Source: Pneumocystis sp. 'macacae'
Taxonomy: Eukaryota; Ascomycota; Pneumocystomycetes; Pneumocystales; Pneumocystaceae
Assembly: GCA_018127085.1 (NCBI GenBank)
Contig: CM030724.1
Coordinates: forward strand, 492,022-556,021
Direction of reading: 5' to 3'
DNA: 64,000 bases
The notes below the pieces were generated by a model. The model worked only from the letters and a program-made list of their open reading frames with translations, had not been told where the DNA came from and did not search any database. This document shows positions 49,280 through 61,029 of the stretch, in pieces. Position 1 is the stretch's first letter. Each line of letters opens with the position of its first letter. A program made the translations under genes and the position numbers.

Positions 49280-52200
49280 ATGAAAGTGTTTGTGTTAACC
49301 AGATTTCTTGGCATAGCATACGCTTTTTCAAAAAATATTGGTATGGTGTTTTTCCTTTTTCTCTTTTTTAATTTTTTAGAATTTGTTCACAAAAGATCTA
49401 TTTCATTAAATCCATCTAGAATTACAGCATTATATATAGAGTATAAAAGCCTCTGAATAACTCTGTAATACATAAAGTTGATTTTTTTTGTAGTGAAGGA
49501 AAAGCTTTTGCTTTAATATTGAAAGAAAATGCAATAGATAATCAATGTAAAATAAAATTACAAGAATATTGCGAAAATGTAGAAAATAAGAGTCAAACAT
49601 TAAAAAAAGTTTTCCCACAACTTATAATGACATGTCAAAAAGATAAATTGGGTGAAAGATGCAGTGAAATAAAAGAAAACCTTATGGGACAATGTGAAAT
49701 ATTTAACCAGAGTTTACAAATTATCCCAGCTAAAACATCAGTAACTGCCTTTGACTGTTTGATTCAGGATAGCTGTATATTTTTAGAAAGAGTATATCCG
49801 GAAGAATTTAAAAAAAAATGCAATTATTTAAGAACGCTATGCAGACAAAAAACGCGAGATAGTTTGAAAACAGAATTTCTTTTAAAAATCTTTACTAAGG
49901 ATTTAAAAAGTAAAGAAGTCTGTGAACAAGTAATTAATAAAAAATGTTCTATGTTTATGAAAGAAAGTGATGAACTAATGAAATTTTGTTTAGCTTCTTT
50001 TGATAGATGTGAGGAACTTATGAAATTAAAAAAAGATAAATGCAATAGTTTAAAACTTGATATTGAATTATATATAAAAGATTCTAAGAAATTAAAAGAA
50101 CTATGTAATTCATTACTTGAAGAATGTTATTTTCACAAGTCAGATTGCAATGATACTCTTGAAAATTTATGTAAAGAAATAGAAAAGAAATGTGAAAAGG
50201 AAACAAAAAATGCGTTTCTTAGTCTGATATTTGATCCAATAGGAAAAGAGACCATATTACTGGAGAAAATAATAGTAAAAAAAATATTTGGAGATGAAGT
50301 TGGGAAACCAGGAATAAAGGATACAATCGATCTTTTAACATTAATTGCAGATAATAATTTAAAAAATTGTAAGCCCAACCTTGAAAAATGTTACGAGCTT
50401 TGTAGTTTGTTACCTCAATTGAAGGATTTGTATGATGATACTAAAAAAATGAGTAAAACTAAAGAGAATCTATGTACTACTTTAGAAGAGGAATTGAAGG
50501 TTAAATGCAAGAATTTTAAATCAAGATTGCATGGTTTGTCATTATCAAATACTAACAAAGACAATGAAGATTCTACAATATTAGAATGGACTAAGCAGCC
50601 TACTGAGTTTGATGAAAGACTTTGTATAGATTTGGAATCGAAATGTTTTTATTTAGAAAAACCTTGTAATGACACAGGTATTAAAATAGTCAATGCATGT
50701 ATTAATGTAAGATCAACATGTTTAAAAATTCGTCTTTTTAGAAGAGATTATCAAATATTCCAAAACATGTTAAGAGGAAAGTTGCACAGTTTAACGGCAG
50801 AAACGGTTCTTAAAACATGCATAGATGGATTGTTAAATGTATGTAGCAAGATAATTAACATTGACAGCTCCATATCATTAAAATTTTGCTTACAACCGTG
50901 GGTGACTTGTCATATGCTTGCAAACGACATTGAAATACAGAGTCAGAAATTCAGAACGGATTTGGATCGAAAAAGGGATTTCCCGGATGAAGAGAACTGT
51001 AGAGAATTACAGGAAAAATGTGAAACACTAGGACATGATTCAAGAATGAACGATTTACCATGTGTCACGTTGAAAGAACGATGTAGTCATTTGAAGAATG
51101 CAAAGGAATTAGAGATTTTTTTGGAAGGGGAAGCAGGAAATTTGAATGATTTAGAAGGATGTATAAAAAAAGTGGCAGAAATATGCAATAATTTATCTAA
51201 AAGAAAAAGAACAAAGTTTATTTTTCCATGTATTCAAGTAAACACTACCTGCCAGATGATTGCTAGAGATATTAAGTTTGAATGTACTACGCTAGAAAAA
51301 AACATGGATTTTATGAATGTTTTAGAAAAAACAAATGACGAAAATACAGATAAAGGATCAGAATGTGACTTCTGGGAACCCTATTGTGACAGGTTTGCAT
51401 TGAAATGCGAGAAATTTGTACAAGATAATGGAAATGATGGAAAGTGCAGAAAATTAAAAGAAAACTGTAAATCATATCGTGAGTTACAGAACAAAGAAAA
51501 TGAAGTTATGTATAAGTTGCAAGGAAGCCTTAAAAAAGATAAGTGTAAATTGGCTCTTGATGAACACTGTTTAGATTGGACTAAAACGAACAATAATACA
51601 TTTAAGAACTTTTGCATTGATAGTACTGGTACAGGAAATGATACAGCTAAGACTGAGCTATGTGAAAAACTAACAAAACGAATAGAAGAAAGATGTAAAA
51701 AATTATCTACAAAACTAAAGAGTATAGTAGAAGAAATAGAAAAGAGTGTAAAGGCTGTTAAAGAATTGAATGAAATTGCAGAAAAAGCATTAGAAACTAC
51801 AGAACTTACTTTGACTTCAAATAAACAAAAGACACATATAAATAATGCAGGATTGACTCTACTTTATAATGTAAATGCTGACATAAAGATAAATCTGGAT
51901 GCAGATGCAGTTCAGAAGAATCAATCCGAATATGTACAACAGAAGGATGCAAATGTAAATATTACTGATAGAGAAGCTATGGCATTTGATGCAGCAACTG
52001 AGGCGTTGGAGGTATATACAGAAGTGAAAGCAGAGTGCAAAGATCTATTATTGGAGTGTGGATTCAAAGATGATTGTTCTGAATATAAAGATTCATGCGA
52101 GAAAATTGAGGAAGCGTGCAATAAATTGGAACCATTAAAACTTAAGTCTTCAGGGAAAGAAGCAACTAATCAAACTATTATAGAGGCTACTATTACAGAA

Positions 52201-52509
52201 ACAATTATTATCGAAACAAAGTCAGATGGAACGCAAAAGACAGTAACAGTAGAAGGACAATGTCTCTTGGTTCGCACAACGGACAGATGGGTTACAAGTA
52301 CCTCGACATATACTCGCACATCTACACAGACATCTATCATAACATCAACTATGACATTGACGTCCACAAGAAAATGCAAGCCCACAAAGTGCGCGACGAA
52401 GGGTGGAGAGGAAGCAGGGGATGTAAAACCGAGTGAGGGGATCAGAGTGAGTGGGTGGAGCGTGATGAAGGGAGTAATACTGGTAATGATTATTTCGGTC
52501 GTGGTTTAG
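49280..52509 (+). CDS. Major surface glycoprotein family member with its own signal exon, 1045 aa
   Basis: GPI-anchored, Cys-rich surface glycoprotein of the Pneumocystis Msg superfamily (host attachment and antigenic variation are established for the family). Exons 49280-49340, 49380-49440 and 49494-52509 join in frame (3138 nt). Exon 1 gives a signal peptide (MKVFVLTRFLGIAYAFSKN); exon 2 carries VHKRSIS, a possible kexin site. The long exon has repeated Msg modules with spaced cysteines (KCSMFMKESDELMKFCL, CEIFNQ, CIDLESKCFYLEKPC, CRELQEKCETLG, CDRFALKCEKF). Near the C-terminus a Thr/Ser-rich stretch (about 52275-52370) precedes RKCKPTKC and a hydrophobic GPI signal ending MIISVVV. It has its own ATG and two introns and no CRJE, so it should be expressed independently of the expression site, unlike the next gene. 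Confidence 0.93.
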
Positions 52510-53536
52510 AATGAGTAAAATCGGAAAAAGCATATGCATTTGAAATGAACAGGGTTTAGAGAAAAGCATCTATATTTAGAATAAGCATGGTTTAGGAGGT
52601 GGCATGTGTATTTGAAGTAGACGGGATCTAGAAAAGAATATACATTTATATATACTTGAACAAAAAGAACAAAACAAAGGAGAATAAAAAATAAAAACTG
52701 GAGAAATGGCATCAACAATTCATCATGCATTTTGAATCACACTCATCTATATTTTTATCCAACCAACTTGTATTTGTTACACTTTTTTATAATTTGTTTT
52801 CTATCCATTCACACATATTTAACCTAAGGACCTTTTCAAAAGCACGACCAAGAATTAAAGCAAAAATCATAAAGGATACCCTTTGAAAATATTTGATATG
52901 AAAATAACATGGAAAATACAATCGTCAAACATTTTACCAGATTTTACGGGAAACTACTTAGATTTGCTGGATAAAATAATACAAAAATATTTTAAAATGG
53001 ATTTTACTAACATTGTTTAATGATTTGATAAAGAAAATTTAAAGAGTTCAAAGGAATATTTGCAAGACGAATTAGCATGTATTGAGATATGGGAAATATA
53101 GTTATCTATTTAATTTAAAAAGCAGATGTTTTAAAAATATTATCTAGAATTGATATTTATTTTCTTAAAGTAATTTTTATTACGTATTTTTGTTTTTTAA
53201 AATATCTTATCAGTTTTTTTAAAAGACCGAAAAACTAGCGTTTTAGAGAAACCTTATTTCTTCATAAATACAACCTGATTCATATTTTCAACTTGTTTTC
53301 AGAATTTATAGCAACGTATCATGTATATTAAAGGAACCTCACATTGTTTTAGAAGTCTTTTAAGAACAAAAATTCAATGCATGCTTTTACTGTAAGATTC
53401 TTTTAAACCATGTTTTATACTTCAGAAAGGACATACAAAACAATTAATGTGACTAAGAAAAAGTACGCTTCATAAACTCGGCACTGAGCTGCACATGAAA
53501 TAGAAGCCAAGCACGCGATGTATTCTAAAGAGTTCA
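52510..53536. other. Intergenic region between two msg genes
   Basis: About 1 kb. The first 200 bp repeats the motif GGTTTAGA..AAGCATxTxTATTTxGAATxAG three to four times (about 52550-52630). The rest is AT-rich and contains no gene. No start codon in frame with the following msg: from the stop TAG at 53501 the frame is open into the CRJE but has no ATG. Confidence 0.6.
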
Positions 53537-53569
53537 GCACGGGCGGTGGCGCGGGCGGTTAAGAGGCAG
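53537..53569 (+). promoter_or_regulatory. CRJE: conserved recombination junction element
   Basis: 33 bp encoding ARAVARAVKRQ at the start of the second msg frame. The doublet GCACGGGCGGTG / GCGCGGGCGGTT is an internal near-repeat of 12 nt. It ends in the Lys-Arg kexin cleavage site. In Pneumocystis the CRJE is the place where a donor msg joins the single expression-site leader (UCS). Its 33-bp length agrees with what I recall for P. jirovecii. Confidence 0.88.
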
Positions 53570-56542
53570 GCACAGGCAGCACAGAATGTATATGATGATG
53601 AAGAGATTCTTTTGGCTTTAATTGTGAAAAATGATTATAAAGATGATAAATGTAAAGAAAGTTTAGAAAAGTATTGTAAAGAATTAAAAAGTGCTGCACT
53701 AAAAGAGAAAGAAATACATGAAAAGCTTGAAGATTTATGTGAAGATAAAAAGCGAGAAACAAAATGTACAGGATTGAAAGACAAAATTACCAAAAAATGC
53801 ACTGATTTTAAAGGAAAGCTTGGAACAGTAGCTGAAAAAGAGATTTCAAAATTAACGGGTGAGGATTGCAAAGGGAATGAGCAACAATGCTTGTTTTTGG
53901 AAGCAGCATGTCCAACAGATCTTAGAGACAACTGTAACAAGCTAAGAAATAAATGTTACCAGAAGAAGCGTGATGAGGTAGCAGAAAAAGTTCTTTTAAG
54001 GGCGCTTAGCGGGAGTCTTAAGAACGAGCAGTCATGTAAGGAGAAGTTCAACGAAGTTTGCTCTCTACTGAGCGGAGAAAGTGATGAATTAACGGTGCTG
54101 TGTTTTGATGAGGAAAAAGTGTGTAAAAGCCTCGTGGATAAAGAAAAATCTATCTGCAATTCGCTCAAGGGCGAAGCTGAAGACCTTCTGAAAAACGAAA
54201 ACGAGTTGGAAACGAAATGCCCATCATTACTTAAGAAATGCTACTTTTACAGCACAGATTGCACTGGAGATGGACCGAAATGCAAAGACCTAGAGAATAG
54301 TTGTCAAGGAAAGGGGGTAGTTTACGAGAGACCGGGTTCAGACTTTGAGCCCACGCGGCCGGGACTTACAGTGGCAGAAGAAATAGAGCTGCAGGAGCTT
54401 TATGGGGAGGCAGCAAGGGAAGGGGTCTATATTGGGCGACCGCCCACAAGAGATGCAACTGAACTTTTGCTCCTAGTGAGTCAGAAAAGTACTGAATCGG
54501 ATATCAAAGAAAAATGTAAAGATGTACTTAACACAAAATGCAAGGATCTTAAAGAATATAAACTTCTGAAGGGTTTATGCAATGATAATGGTAAAGCAAA
54601 TGATAATGGAACGGAAGAATGCACTAAATTGGAAGAAAAACAAAAAGACAGCGCCAAGGATCTCACTACAAAAATTGGAAATAAATATCTTTTTGGAACT
54701 AAGTTGAATACAATTGTTGGATGGCATGGTCTACCAACATTTATTAGTGAGAAGGACTGCAGAACTTTGGAGTCAGACTGTCTTTATTTTGGAGGCCAAG
54801 GAGGTACAGACACGCCCTGCAGTAACCTAAGAGCGGCGTGTTACAAAAAGGGACTCGATGCTGTAGCAAATGAGGCGTTGCAAAGCAAATTGCGGGGACT
54901 ATTACAGGGTTCGAATGGAACGTGGTTTGAAGATCTTCAAAAGGGAGTGGCAAAAGTTTGCAAGAAACTAAAAGGACTGAGCGATGAATTGTTCGTCCTG
55001 TGCATGGACCCGAAAAGCACAGCGCTTACGCTTTCAACAGATTTGCGGATGAGGGCAATTTATTTGCAGGAGCTCTTGAATGAAAGACGTGATTTCCCGA
55101 CAAAGAAGGATTGCAAGGAGTTGGAGAAGAAGTGCGAGGAGCTGGGACCGGATTCAAGGGAAATTGGGTGGCCGTGTCACACACTGAATCAACATTGCGA
55201 CCGGTTGAGGAGTGCAGAAGAGTTGGAGGAGGTGTTGCTGAAGGAGAAGACAGAAAATTTGGATGACTTTGATTCGTGTCTAAAAAAGCTGAGGGAACGA
55301 TGCAATGGTTGGAACAGGAGGAATCAGTTTGCTCTTGCATGCCTGGCGCAGAATGTTACGTGCAGGATTATCACGAAGAGCGTCAAGTCCAAGTGTGCAG
55401 CATTAGACGGGCATATGAAAGCGGAAGAAGTTGTAAAAAATGCGAAGGATGACAAAAAAGAATCATTATGTAGCTCTTGGTGGCCATATTGCAACAAATA
55501 TATGTCGAGTTGTAGGAATTTGACAGCCAATGAGGACCATACTTGTAAAAAGCTGGAGGAAAAGTGTAAATCATTCATTGAGCAAGAGGAATTGGAAGTG
55601 AAAGCAATTGATGAACTGAAGGGTCATCTAAAGGAAAAGGCAGAATGTAAAGCAGAACTTGACAAGTACTGTGCAATATTGAAGGATGCAACCAACAAAC
55701 TTAACACTTTGTGCACTGATAGTACTGGAAATAATGATGAAAATGTTAGAAATAAACTTTGTGAAAAACTTATAGAACGAGTAAAGAAGCAGTGCCCTAA
55801 GTTGGAAAAAAAACTCATAGAAGCTGAAAAGAAGCTTGAAGAAAGAGCAGACGAATATGAAATTAGCAGAAAAGCAGCAGAAGATGCATTGAAAAAAGCA
55901 AACCTTGTTTTAGTTACAACGAGGGCAACAAACGGTTCAGGAAATAAAGCAGCAGCTGGACCTGATGCGGCAAAAAATGCAGCACAGTTTAGACTTGTAA
56001 GAAGAAATGTAGCAGCAAAAATAACAGAAGACGAAATAAAGGCATTTGATTTGGTATCGCAGGCGTTGAGTTTATATGTAGAATTAAAAGAGGAGTGTCA
56101 AGATCTACTGAAGGGGTGTGGGTTTAAAGAAGAGTGTGAAAAATGCAAAGATGCATGCAACACAATAGAAAATAAATGCAATGGATTGAAACCGTTGGAG
56201 GTGACGGAGCACAAAGTACAGATAGAGACAAAGAATATAACAATAACGATAAAAGAGACAGTCGGGCCAGGAGGAGAAAAGACAGGAGACGCAGAGAAAT
56301 GCACGTCGATCCAGACAACGGACGTCTGGGTCACACACACATCGACACACACAAGCACATCGACGTCCACATCGACGACGACATCGACGGTGACGCTGAC
56401 GTCGACCCGGCGGTGCAAGCCGACGAGGTGCACGACAGGGGACGAGGCAGGCGAGGTGAAGCCGAGTGGGGGGCTGAAGATGAGTGGGTGGGGAGTCATG
56501 AAGGGGGTGTTGTTGGGGATGATGATTTCGGTTATGATTTAG
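53537..56542 (+). CDS. msg family I gene (CRJE type), start-less donor copy
   Basis: Major surface glycoprotein lacking an initiation codon: the frame opens at the CRJE and is continuous to TAG at 56540-56542, about 1000 codons. It needs recombination into the expression site to obtain promoter, ATG and signal sequence (established for this class). After KRQ come the Msg modules: CKESLEKYCKELK, CTGLKDKITKKCTDFK, QQCLFLEAACPTDLRDNCNK, LRNKCYQKKRDEVAEK, LLKKCYFYSTDCTG, DCRTLESDCLYFGG, LKGLSDELFVLCMDP, CKELEKKCEELGPDSREIG, YCNKYMSSCRNL, ELKEECQDLLKGCGFKEEC. A Thr/Ser tract with TCGACG/ACATCGACG repeats (56330-56410) precedes RRCKPTRC and a GPI signal (MKGVLLGMMISVMI). No frameshift or internal stop seen. 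It is richer in GC than the msg at 49280, consistent with belonging to a different msg family. Same strand as that gene, pointing toward the repeat field. Confidence 0.94.
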   Translation, partial: ARAVARAVKRQAQAAQNVYDDEEILLALIVKNDYKDDKCKESLEKYCKELKSAALKEKEIHEKLEDLCEDKKRETKCTGLKDKITKKCTDFKGKLGTVAEKEISKLTGEDCKGNEQQCLFLEAACPTDLRDNCNKLRNKCYQKKRDEVAEKVLLRALSGSLKNEQSCKEKFNEVCSLLSGESDELTVLCFDEEKVCKSLVDKEKSICNSLKGEAEDLLKNENELETKCPSLLKKCYFYSTDCTGDGPKCKDLENSCQGKGVVYERPGSDFEPTRPGLTVAEEIELQELYGEAAREGVYIGRPPTRDATELLLLVSQKSTESDIKEKCKDVLNTKCKDLKEYKLLKGLCNDNGKANDNGTEECTKLEEKQKDSAKDLTTKIGNKYLFGTKLNTIVGWHGLPTFISEKDCRTLESDCLYFGGQGGTDTPCSNLRAACYKKGLDAVANEALQSKLRGLLQGSNGTWFEDLQKGVAKVCKKLKGLSDELFVLCMDPKSTALTLSTDLRMRAIYLQELLNERRDFPTKKDCKELEKKCEELGPDSREIGWPCHTLNQHCDRLRSAEELEEVLLKEKTENLDDFDSCLKKLRERCNGWNRRNQFALACLAQNVTCRIITKSVKSKCAALDGHMKAEEVVKNAKDDKKESLCSSWWPYCNKYMSSCRNLTANEDHTCKKLEEKCKSFIEQEELEVKAIDELKGHLKEKAECKAELDKYCAILKDATNKLNTLCTDSTGNNDENVRNKLCEKLIERVKKQCPKLEKKLIEAEKKLEERADEYEISRKAAEDALKKANLVLVTTRATNGSGNKAAAGPDAAKNAAQFRLVRRNVAAKITEDEIKAFDLVSQALSLYVELKEECQDLLKGCGFKEECEKCKDACNTIENKCNGLKPLEVTEHKVQIETKNITITIKETVGPGGEKTGDAEKCTSIQTTDVWVTHTSTHTSTSTSTSTTTSTVTLTSTRRCKPTRCTTGDEAGEVKPSGGLKMSGWGVMKGVLLGMMISVMI

Positions 56543-57200
56543 GCTGGGTGGGCATATTTGGGAAGGCATGTATATATATATTTAGGGAATGATGAGTGCA
56601 TTTTACCGGGACACTCTCCCTGCACCTCGTACTGTGCACGTCAGCCTCCCCCGCACTGTGTAGCCCGCTCTTGCACTGAATGTGTGCTGTGTGCGCGTTG
56701 GATGCGCGTTAGATGCGTGTGGGCGTGTTTTGGACGCGCGTGTTTGCCCGAAATTAGTCCGAAATTACCCCGCATTTACCCCGCAAAAAAATAAAATTTG
56801 TGTGGGGTAAGCGCAAGCAGCGGGGAGGGGGGCGGCTACCCCGCATTTGTGGCCGAAAACGGAAACGCCCCACCGAAAAAGCAGAATTTGTGTGGGGTAA
56901 GTGTGGGGTAAGGCAGAGGAGAGGGTGAGGGTGAGGGGGGGCAGATAAGGAATAATGCGTCGATGTTTGCACGGGATTTGCGTTGATTTCGACTCAATTT
57001 TGCAGTAGTATGTTAGAGTTGAAATTTTTCTGGACAAAAAATGAGCACACAGTTGAGGTTGAGGTGGATAGGGGGGGTTGGGCGCAAGAAGGGGACTGGA
57101 ATTGAGTGGCAGTCTCTGCACAGATCTTGGAACACACAAAGCTGGAAAGTGGTTGGGGTGTGCACGGTGCAGATAAGGCAGGGTAAGAGGTGGAGATGGA
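56543..57200. other. G-rich spacer between msg and subtelomeric repeats
   Basis: High-GC stretch. The word TTTGTGTGGGGTAAG occurs at about 56798 and 56887, and TACCCCGCATTT occurs at about 56766 and 56838, giving a degenerate internal repeat with inverted GGGGTA/TACCCC words. Runs such as GGGGAGGGGGGCGG and GAGGGTGAGGGGGGG could form G-quadruplexes on the + strand. Open frames here on the minus strand are by-products of composition. No gene recognised. Confidence 0.6.
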
Positions 57201-60200
57201 GCTGGGTAACAGAGTAAAAGATAAAACAAAAGAAGTAGAAGCAGAATTAAGTGTAGATCAGACTTAGATTAGTTTTGAGAAGAAAAAGAATAGAATTTCC
57301 TTGTAAACCAAAAGCAAGAATTGGTAAGCAGAGTTGGAGTGGTGGGTGAAGGGTGAAAATAAAAGAAATAAGAAGTAGATGTGGGAGTGAGTGAGTGTTA
57401 GACTCAGATTTAGGCTAGAATTAACTCGTATTTAAGAAATAAAGAACAAAAAGTTTTTTCGAGCAGATCAAAAGTACAAGAGAATTGATGAGGTGGAGTA
57501 GATAACGAGTAAAGGGAAAAAATACAAGATAAAAACTAGGAGCAGAGATTAGGTTGAAATTAAGCGTAGAATTAGACTAGATTCAGAAAGGGGAAGAATA
57601 GGATAAAAATTTTTTTCAGATCAAAAGTAGAAGAATGAGGTGGAAATGAGACGATAGTGGGTAAAGATAAAATACGAGATAATTAAAAGCAAAAATCAGA
57701 TTGGATTGCGTTTAGAAGTGGGTTTAGATTGGAGTTGGAGGGAGAAAGAATAGAGTAAAAAGCTTTTTTCTTGTAAACAAAAAACGAAGAACTGATGAGG
57801 TGGAGAGGAGTACGAGATGACGAGGCGAGCGTGTGCACCAAGCAGTAAGGTAGAAGGTGTGCACGAAGCACCAAGATAGAGGTAGGGTGGGGAGGGGGGT
57901 CGGGTGTGAAAAAAATGTGTACGGTGCAAATAAGGTTGGTGTGCACCAAGCAGCTAGTAGCAGTTAGGAGGGAGGGGAGAGGGGGAGGGGAGAGGGGGAG
58001 GGGAGGTGAGGTAGAGGGGTATAAGTGCGTGTGCGCGGTGCTGATAAGGTGAGGTGTGCACTCTGCTGAGATAAGGGGAGGTGGATGAGGTGGAGGTAGA
58101 GGTAGAGATGGAGAGTAGGAGTAACAAGATAGAAGAAGTAGAAGTAGAAGTAGAAATTAGATTAGTTCTAAAAATAGATTAAGAATAAAAAGAGTTTTTT
58201 TGTAAACCAAAAATAAGAAAATTGGTGGAAGGTAGAGTTAGAGGTGGTGGATGGAAGATAAAAATACAAGTAGGAATGAGTGAATATTAGATTAGACTTG
58301 GATTTGAATTAGAATTAAAGAGAAATGAAAAATAAAAATAATTTTTTGTAAATCAAGACTAGGAGAGTTGGAAGGTGTAGATAAGGTAAATAAGAAAATA
58401 AGAACAGCAGGAGATAAGGGGTAGAAGTAAAAATTGGATTGAAATTGAGGATAGAATTGGAATAGACTTAAGGAGAGATGAAAAATAAAATAATTTTTTT
58501 TTTGTAAATTAAGGATGAATAAGAAATGAGGTGAGTAGGAGAGGGTCTACAGGAGGCAGCGAGGTGAGTGTGTGCGCCAAGCAGCAAGGTATGAGGTGTG
58601 CACCAAGCAGTAAGGTAGGAGGTGTGTGCACAAAGTAGCGAGGTAGGGTGGGGGAGGGAGGAGGTACGAGAGGTGTGCGGTAGAGATAGGGTGGGAAGAA
58701 GGGGTGCACCAAGTATGAGTAGGGGGAGGTGAGGGGGAGGTAGGAGAGGGGTAGAAGTGGGGGTACAAGTGCGTGTGCGCGCAACATTAAGAGCAGAGGT
58801 GGGTGTGCACGGTGTATAGATAAGAGGAGGTAGGGTGGGTGGTGGAAGTAGAGATGGAGAGTAGGAGTAACAAGATAGAAGAAGTAGAAGTAGAAATGGA
58901 TTAGCTTTAAAATCAGATTAAGAATAAAAAGAGTTTTTTTGTAAACCAAAAATAAGAGAATTGGTGGAAGGTAGAGTTAGAGGTGATGGGTGAAAGGTAA
59001 AAATACAAGAGAAGAGAAGTAGAAGTGGATGTTAGATTAGATTTGGATTTGTGTCAGATTTAGGTTGTATTTAAGAAGTAAAGAATAAAAAGTTTTTTTG
59101 TAAACCAAGACTAGGAGAATTGGAAGGTGTAGATAAGGTGGGTGAATAAGAAAACAGGAAGCAGAGGAGATAAGGAGTAGAAGTAAAAATTGGATTGAAA
59201 TTGAGGATAGAATTAGATGAGTTTAAAAAGAGAAAAGAAAAAATAGAATAAAAAGTTTTTTATTGCAGATCAAGAATAAGTGAGAAGGAGTTGACAGGAG
59301 ATAAAGGTGGTGTGCACCAAGTAGCGAGGTATGAGGTGTGCACCAAGCAGAGCAAGGTATAAGGTGTGCACACGGTAGCATGAGGTAAGGAGGGGGAGGT
59401 CGGGTGTGAAAAAAATGTGTACGGTGCAGATGAAGTTGGTGTGCACGAAGCATTAGTAGCAGTTAGTAGGAGGGAGGGGAGAGGGGTAGTGTGGGTGTAC
59501 ATAAGCAAGAGAGGGGGTAGAAGTGGGTGTGTGCGGTGTACAGATAAGCTGAGGTGGGGAAGTGAGAGTAGAGGTGGAGAGTAGAAGAAGAGTATAAAAA
59601 GAAAAGAGTAGAAGCAGAGTTAGATTAGCATTAGGTTAGAATTGTATTATTTATGAGAGAAAAGAAAATAGAATTTTTTTTGTTATGGATCAAAAGTGAG
59701 CACTTGATAAGCAAAATTGGAGGTGATAGGTGAAAGGTAAAAATATAAAGAGCAGGGAGTGAGAGTGAATGGTAGATTAGACTCAGATTTGAGTCAGATT
59801 TAGGTTGTATTTAAGAAATAAAGAATAAAAAGTTTTTTTGTAAACCAGAAGTAGGAAAATTGCAAAGGTTGAGATAAGGTAGATAAGAAAACATGAAGCA
59901 CGGAAGATAAGAAGTAAAGGCAACAGTTAAATTGAAATTCAGTGTAGAATTGGAATAGACTTAAGGAGAGTAAAAAATAAAATGATTTTTTTTTTGTAAA
60001 TCAAGGATGAATAAGAAATAAGGTGGAGTTAGGAGAGAGGGTCTACAGGAGGCAGCGAGGTAGATGGTGTACACGAAGTAAAGGTAGAGGAGGTGTGCAC
60101 AGTAGGGGATGGAGTGAGGAGGGGGGGTCGGGTGTGAAAAAAATGTGTACGGTGCAAATAAGATGGTGTGCACCAAGCACTTAGTAGCAGTTAGTATGAG

Positions 60201-60640
60201 GTAGGGGAGAGGTGGGATGGGGGTAGGAGAGGGGTACAAGTGAGTGTGCGCGGTGTATAGATAAGAGGAGGGTGTGCAGTGTGCTGATAAAAGGAGGTGA
60301 GGTGGGTGGTGGAGATAGAGATAGAGATAGAGAGTAGAAGAAGAGTAACAAGATAGAAGAAGCAGAAGCAGAAGTAGATTAGAATTAGATTAGCTTTAAG
60401 AGTAGATTAAGAATAAAAAGAGTTTTTTTGTAAACCAAAAATCAAGAATTGAGCAGAGCAGAGGTGATAAGTGAAGGGTAAAAATAAAAAAGATAAAAAG
60501 TAGAAGTGGATGTTAGATTAGATTTGGATTTGAATTAGAATTAAAGAGAAATGAAAAATAAAAATAATTTTTTGTAAGTCAAGAATTGGGTAAGAGTTAA
60601 CAGAAGTAAAGATAAAGTGTGGTAGATAAAGCAAGAAGCA
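57200..60640. repeat. Subtelomeric higher-order repeat, unit about 745 bp
   Basis: Purine-rich on the + strand. Each unit has about three sub-repeats of 145-165 bp, recognisable by TTTTTTTGTAAACCAAAAATAAG-like words (truncated here), for example near 58198, 58341, 58501; 58937, 59097, 59262; 59683, 59840, 59995; 60428, 60570, 60737, followed by a roughly 270-bp module rich in GTGTGCACC/GGTGTGCAC. Unit starts 58198, 58937, 59683 and 60428 are 739, 746 and 745 bp apart. Another marker, CGGGTGTGAAAAAAATGTGT, lies at 57901, 59401 and 60129. Copies are diverged. No intact protein or RNA gene. Confidence 0.8.
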
Positions 60641-61029
60641 GAGGAGATAAGAAGTAGAGGTGAAGATTAGATTGAATTGTGTTTAGAAATGGGTTTAGAT
60701 TAGAGTTAGAGGGGAGTAAAAAATAAAAAGAATTTCTTGTAAACCAAGAGTGACGCGTAGGTGGGCAAGAATTGCTAAGTAGAGGGTGGTGGTGAATAAA
60801 ACAAGAAGTATAAAAAATAAAAGGTAGACACGAAGATTACATTGAATTGCGTTTAAAAGTGGGTTTAAATTAAAGTTAAAGAAGAGTAAAGAATAATGTA
60901 TTTTTCGTGAATGAAGAGCGAACGACGCGTAGGTGGGCAGAAGTTAGTAGAAAATGAAGATGAGATGAAGAATAAAACAGGAACACCAAAAAATAAGGAG
61001 CAGACACAAAGATTAGATTGAAACTAGAA

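Noticed and set aside
53518..53530. ATG just before the second msg as its start codon
   Set aside because: It lies 28 nt before 53546 and so is out of frame with the msg; the in-frame stretch back to the stop at 53501 has no ATG.
49280..56542. Kexin-like (PRT1) protease genes among the msg genes, as in rodent Pneumocystis
   Set aside because: No subtilisin-type catalytic motifs were seen in the window; only Msg-type genes are present.
56176..56592. Open frame on the + strand overlapping the msg 3' end
   Set aside because: Out-of-frame reading of the msg Thr/Ser tract and GPI region, whose TCGACG repeats are open in several frames.
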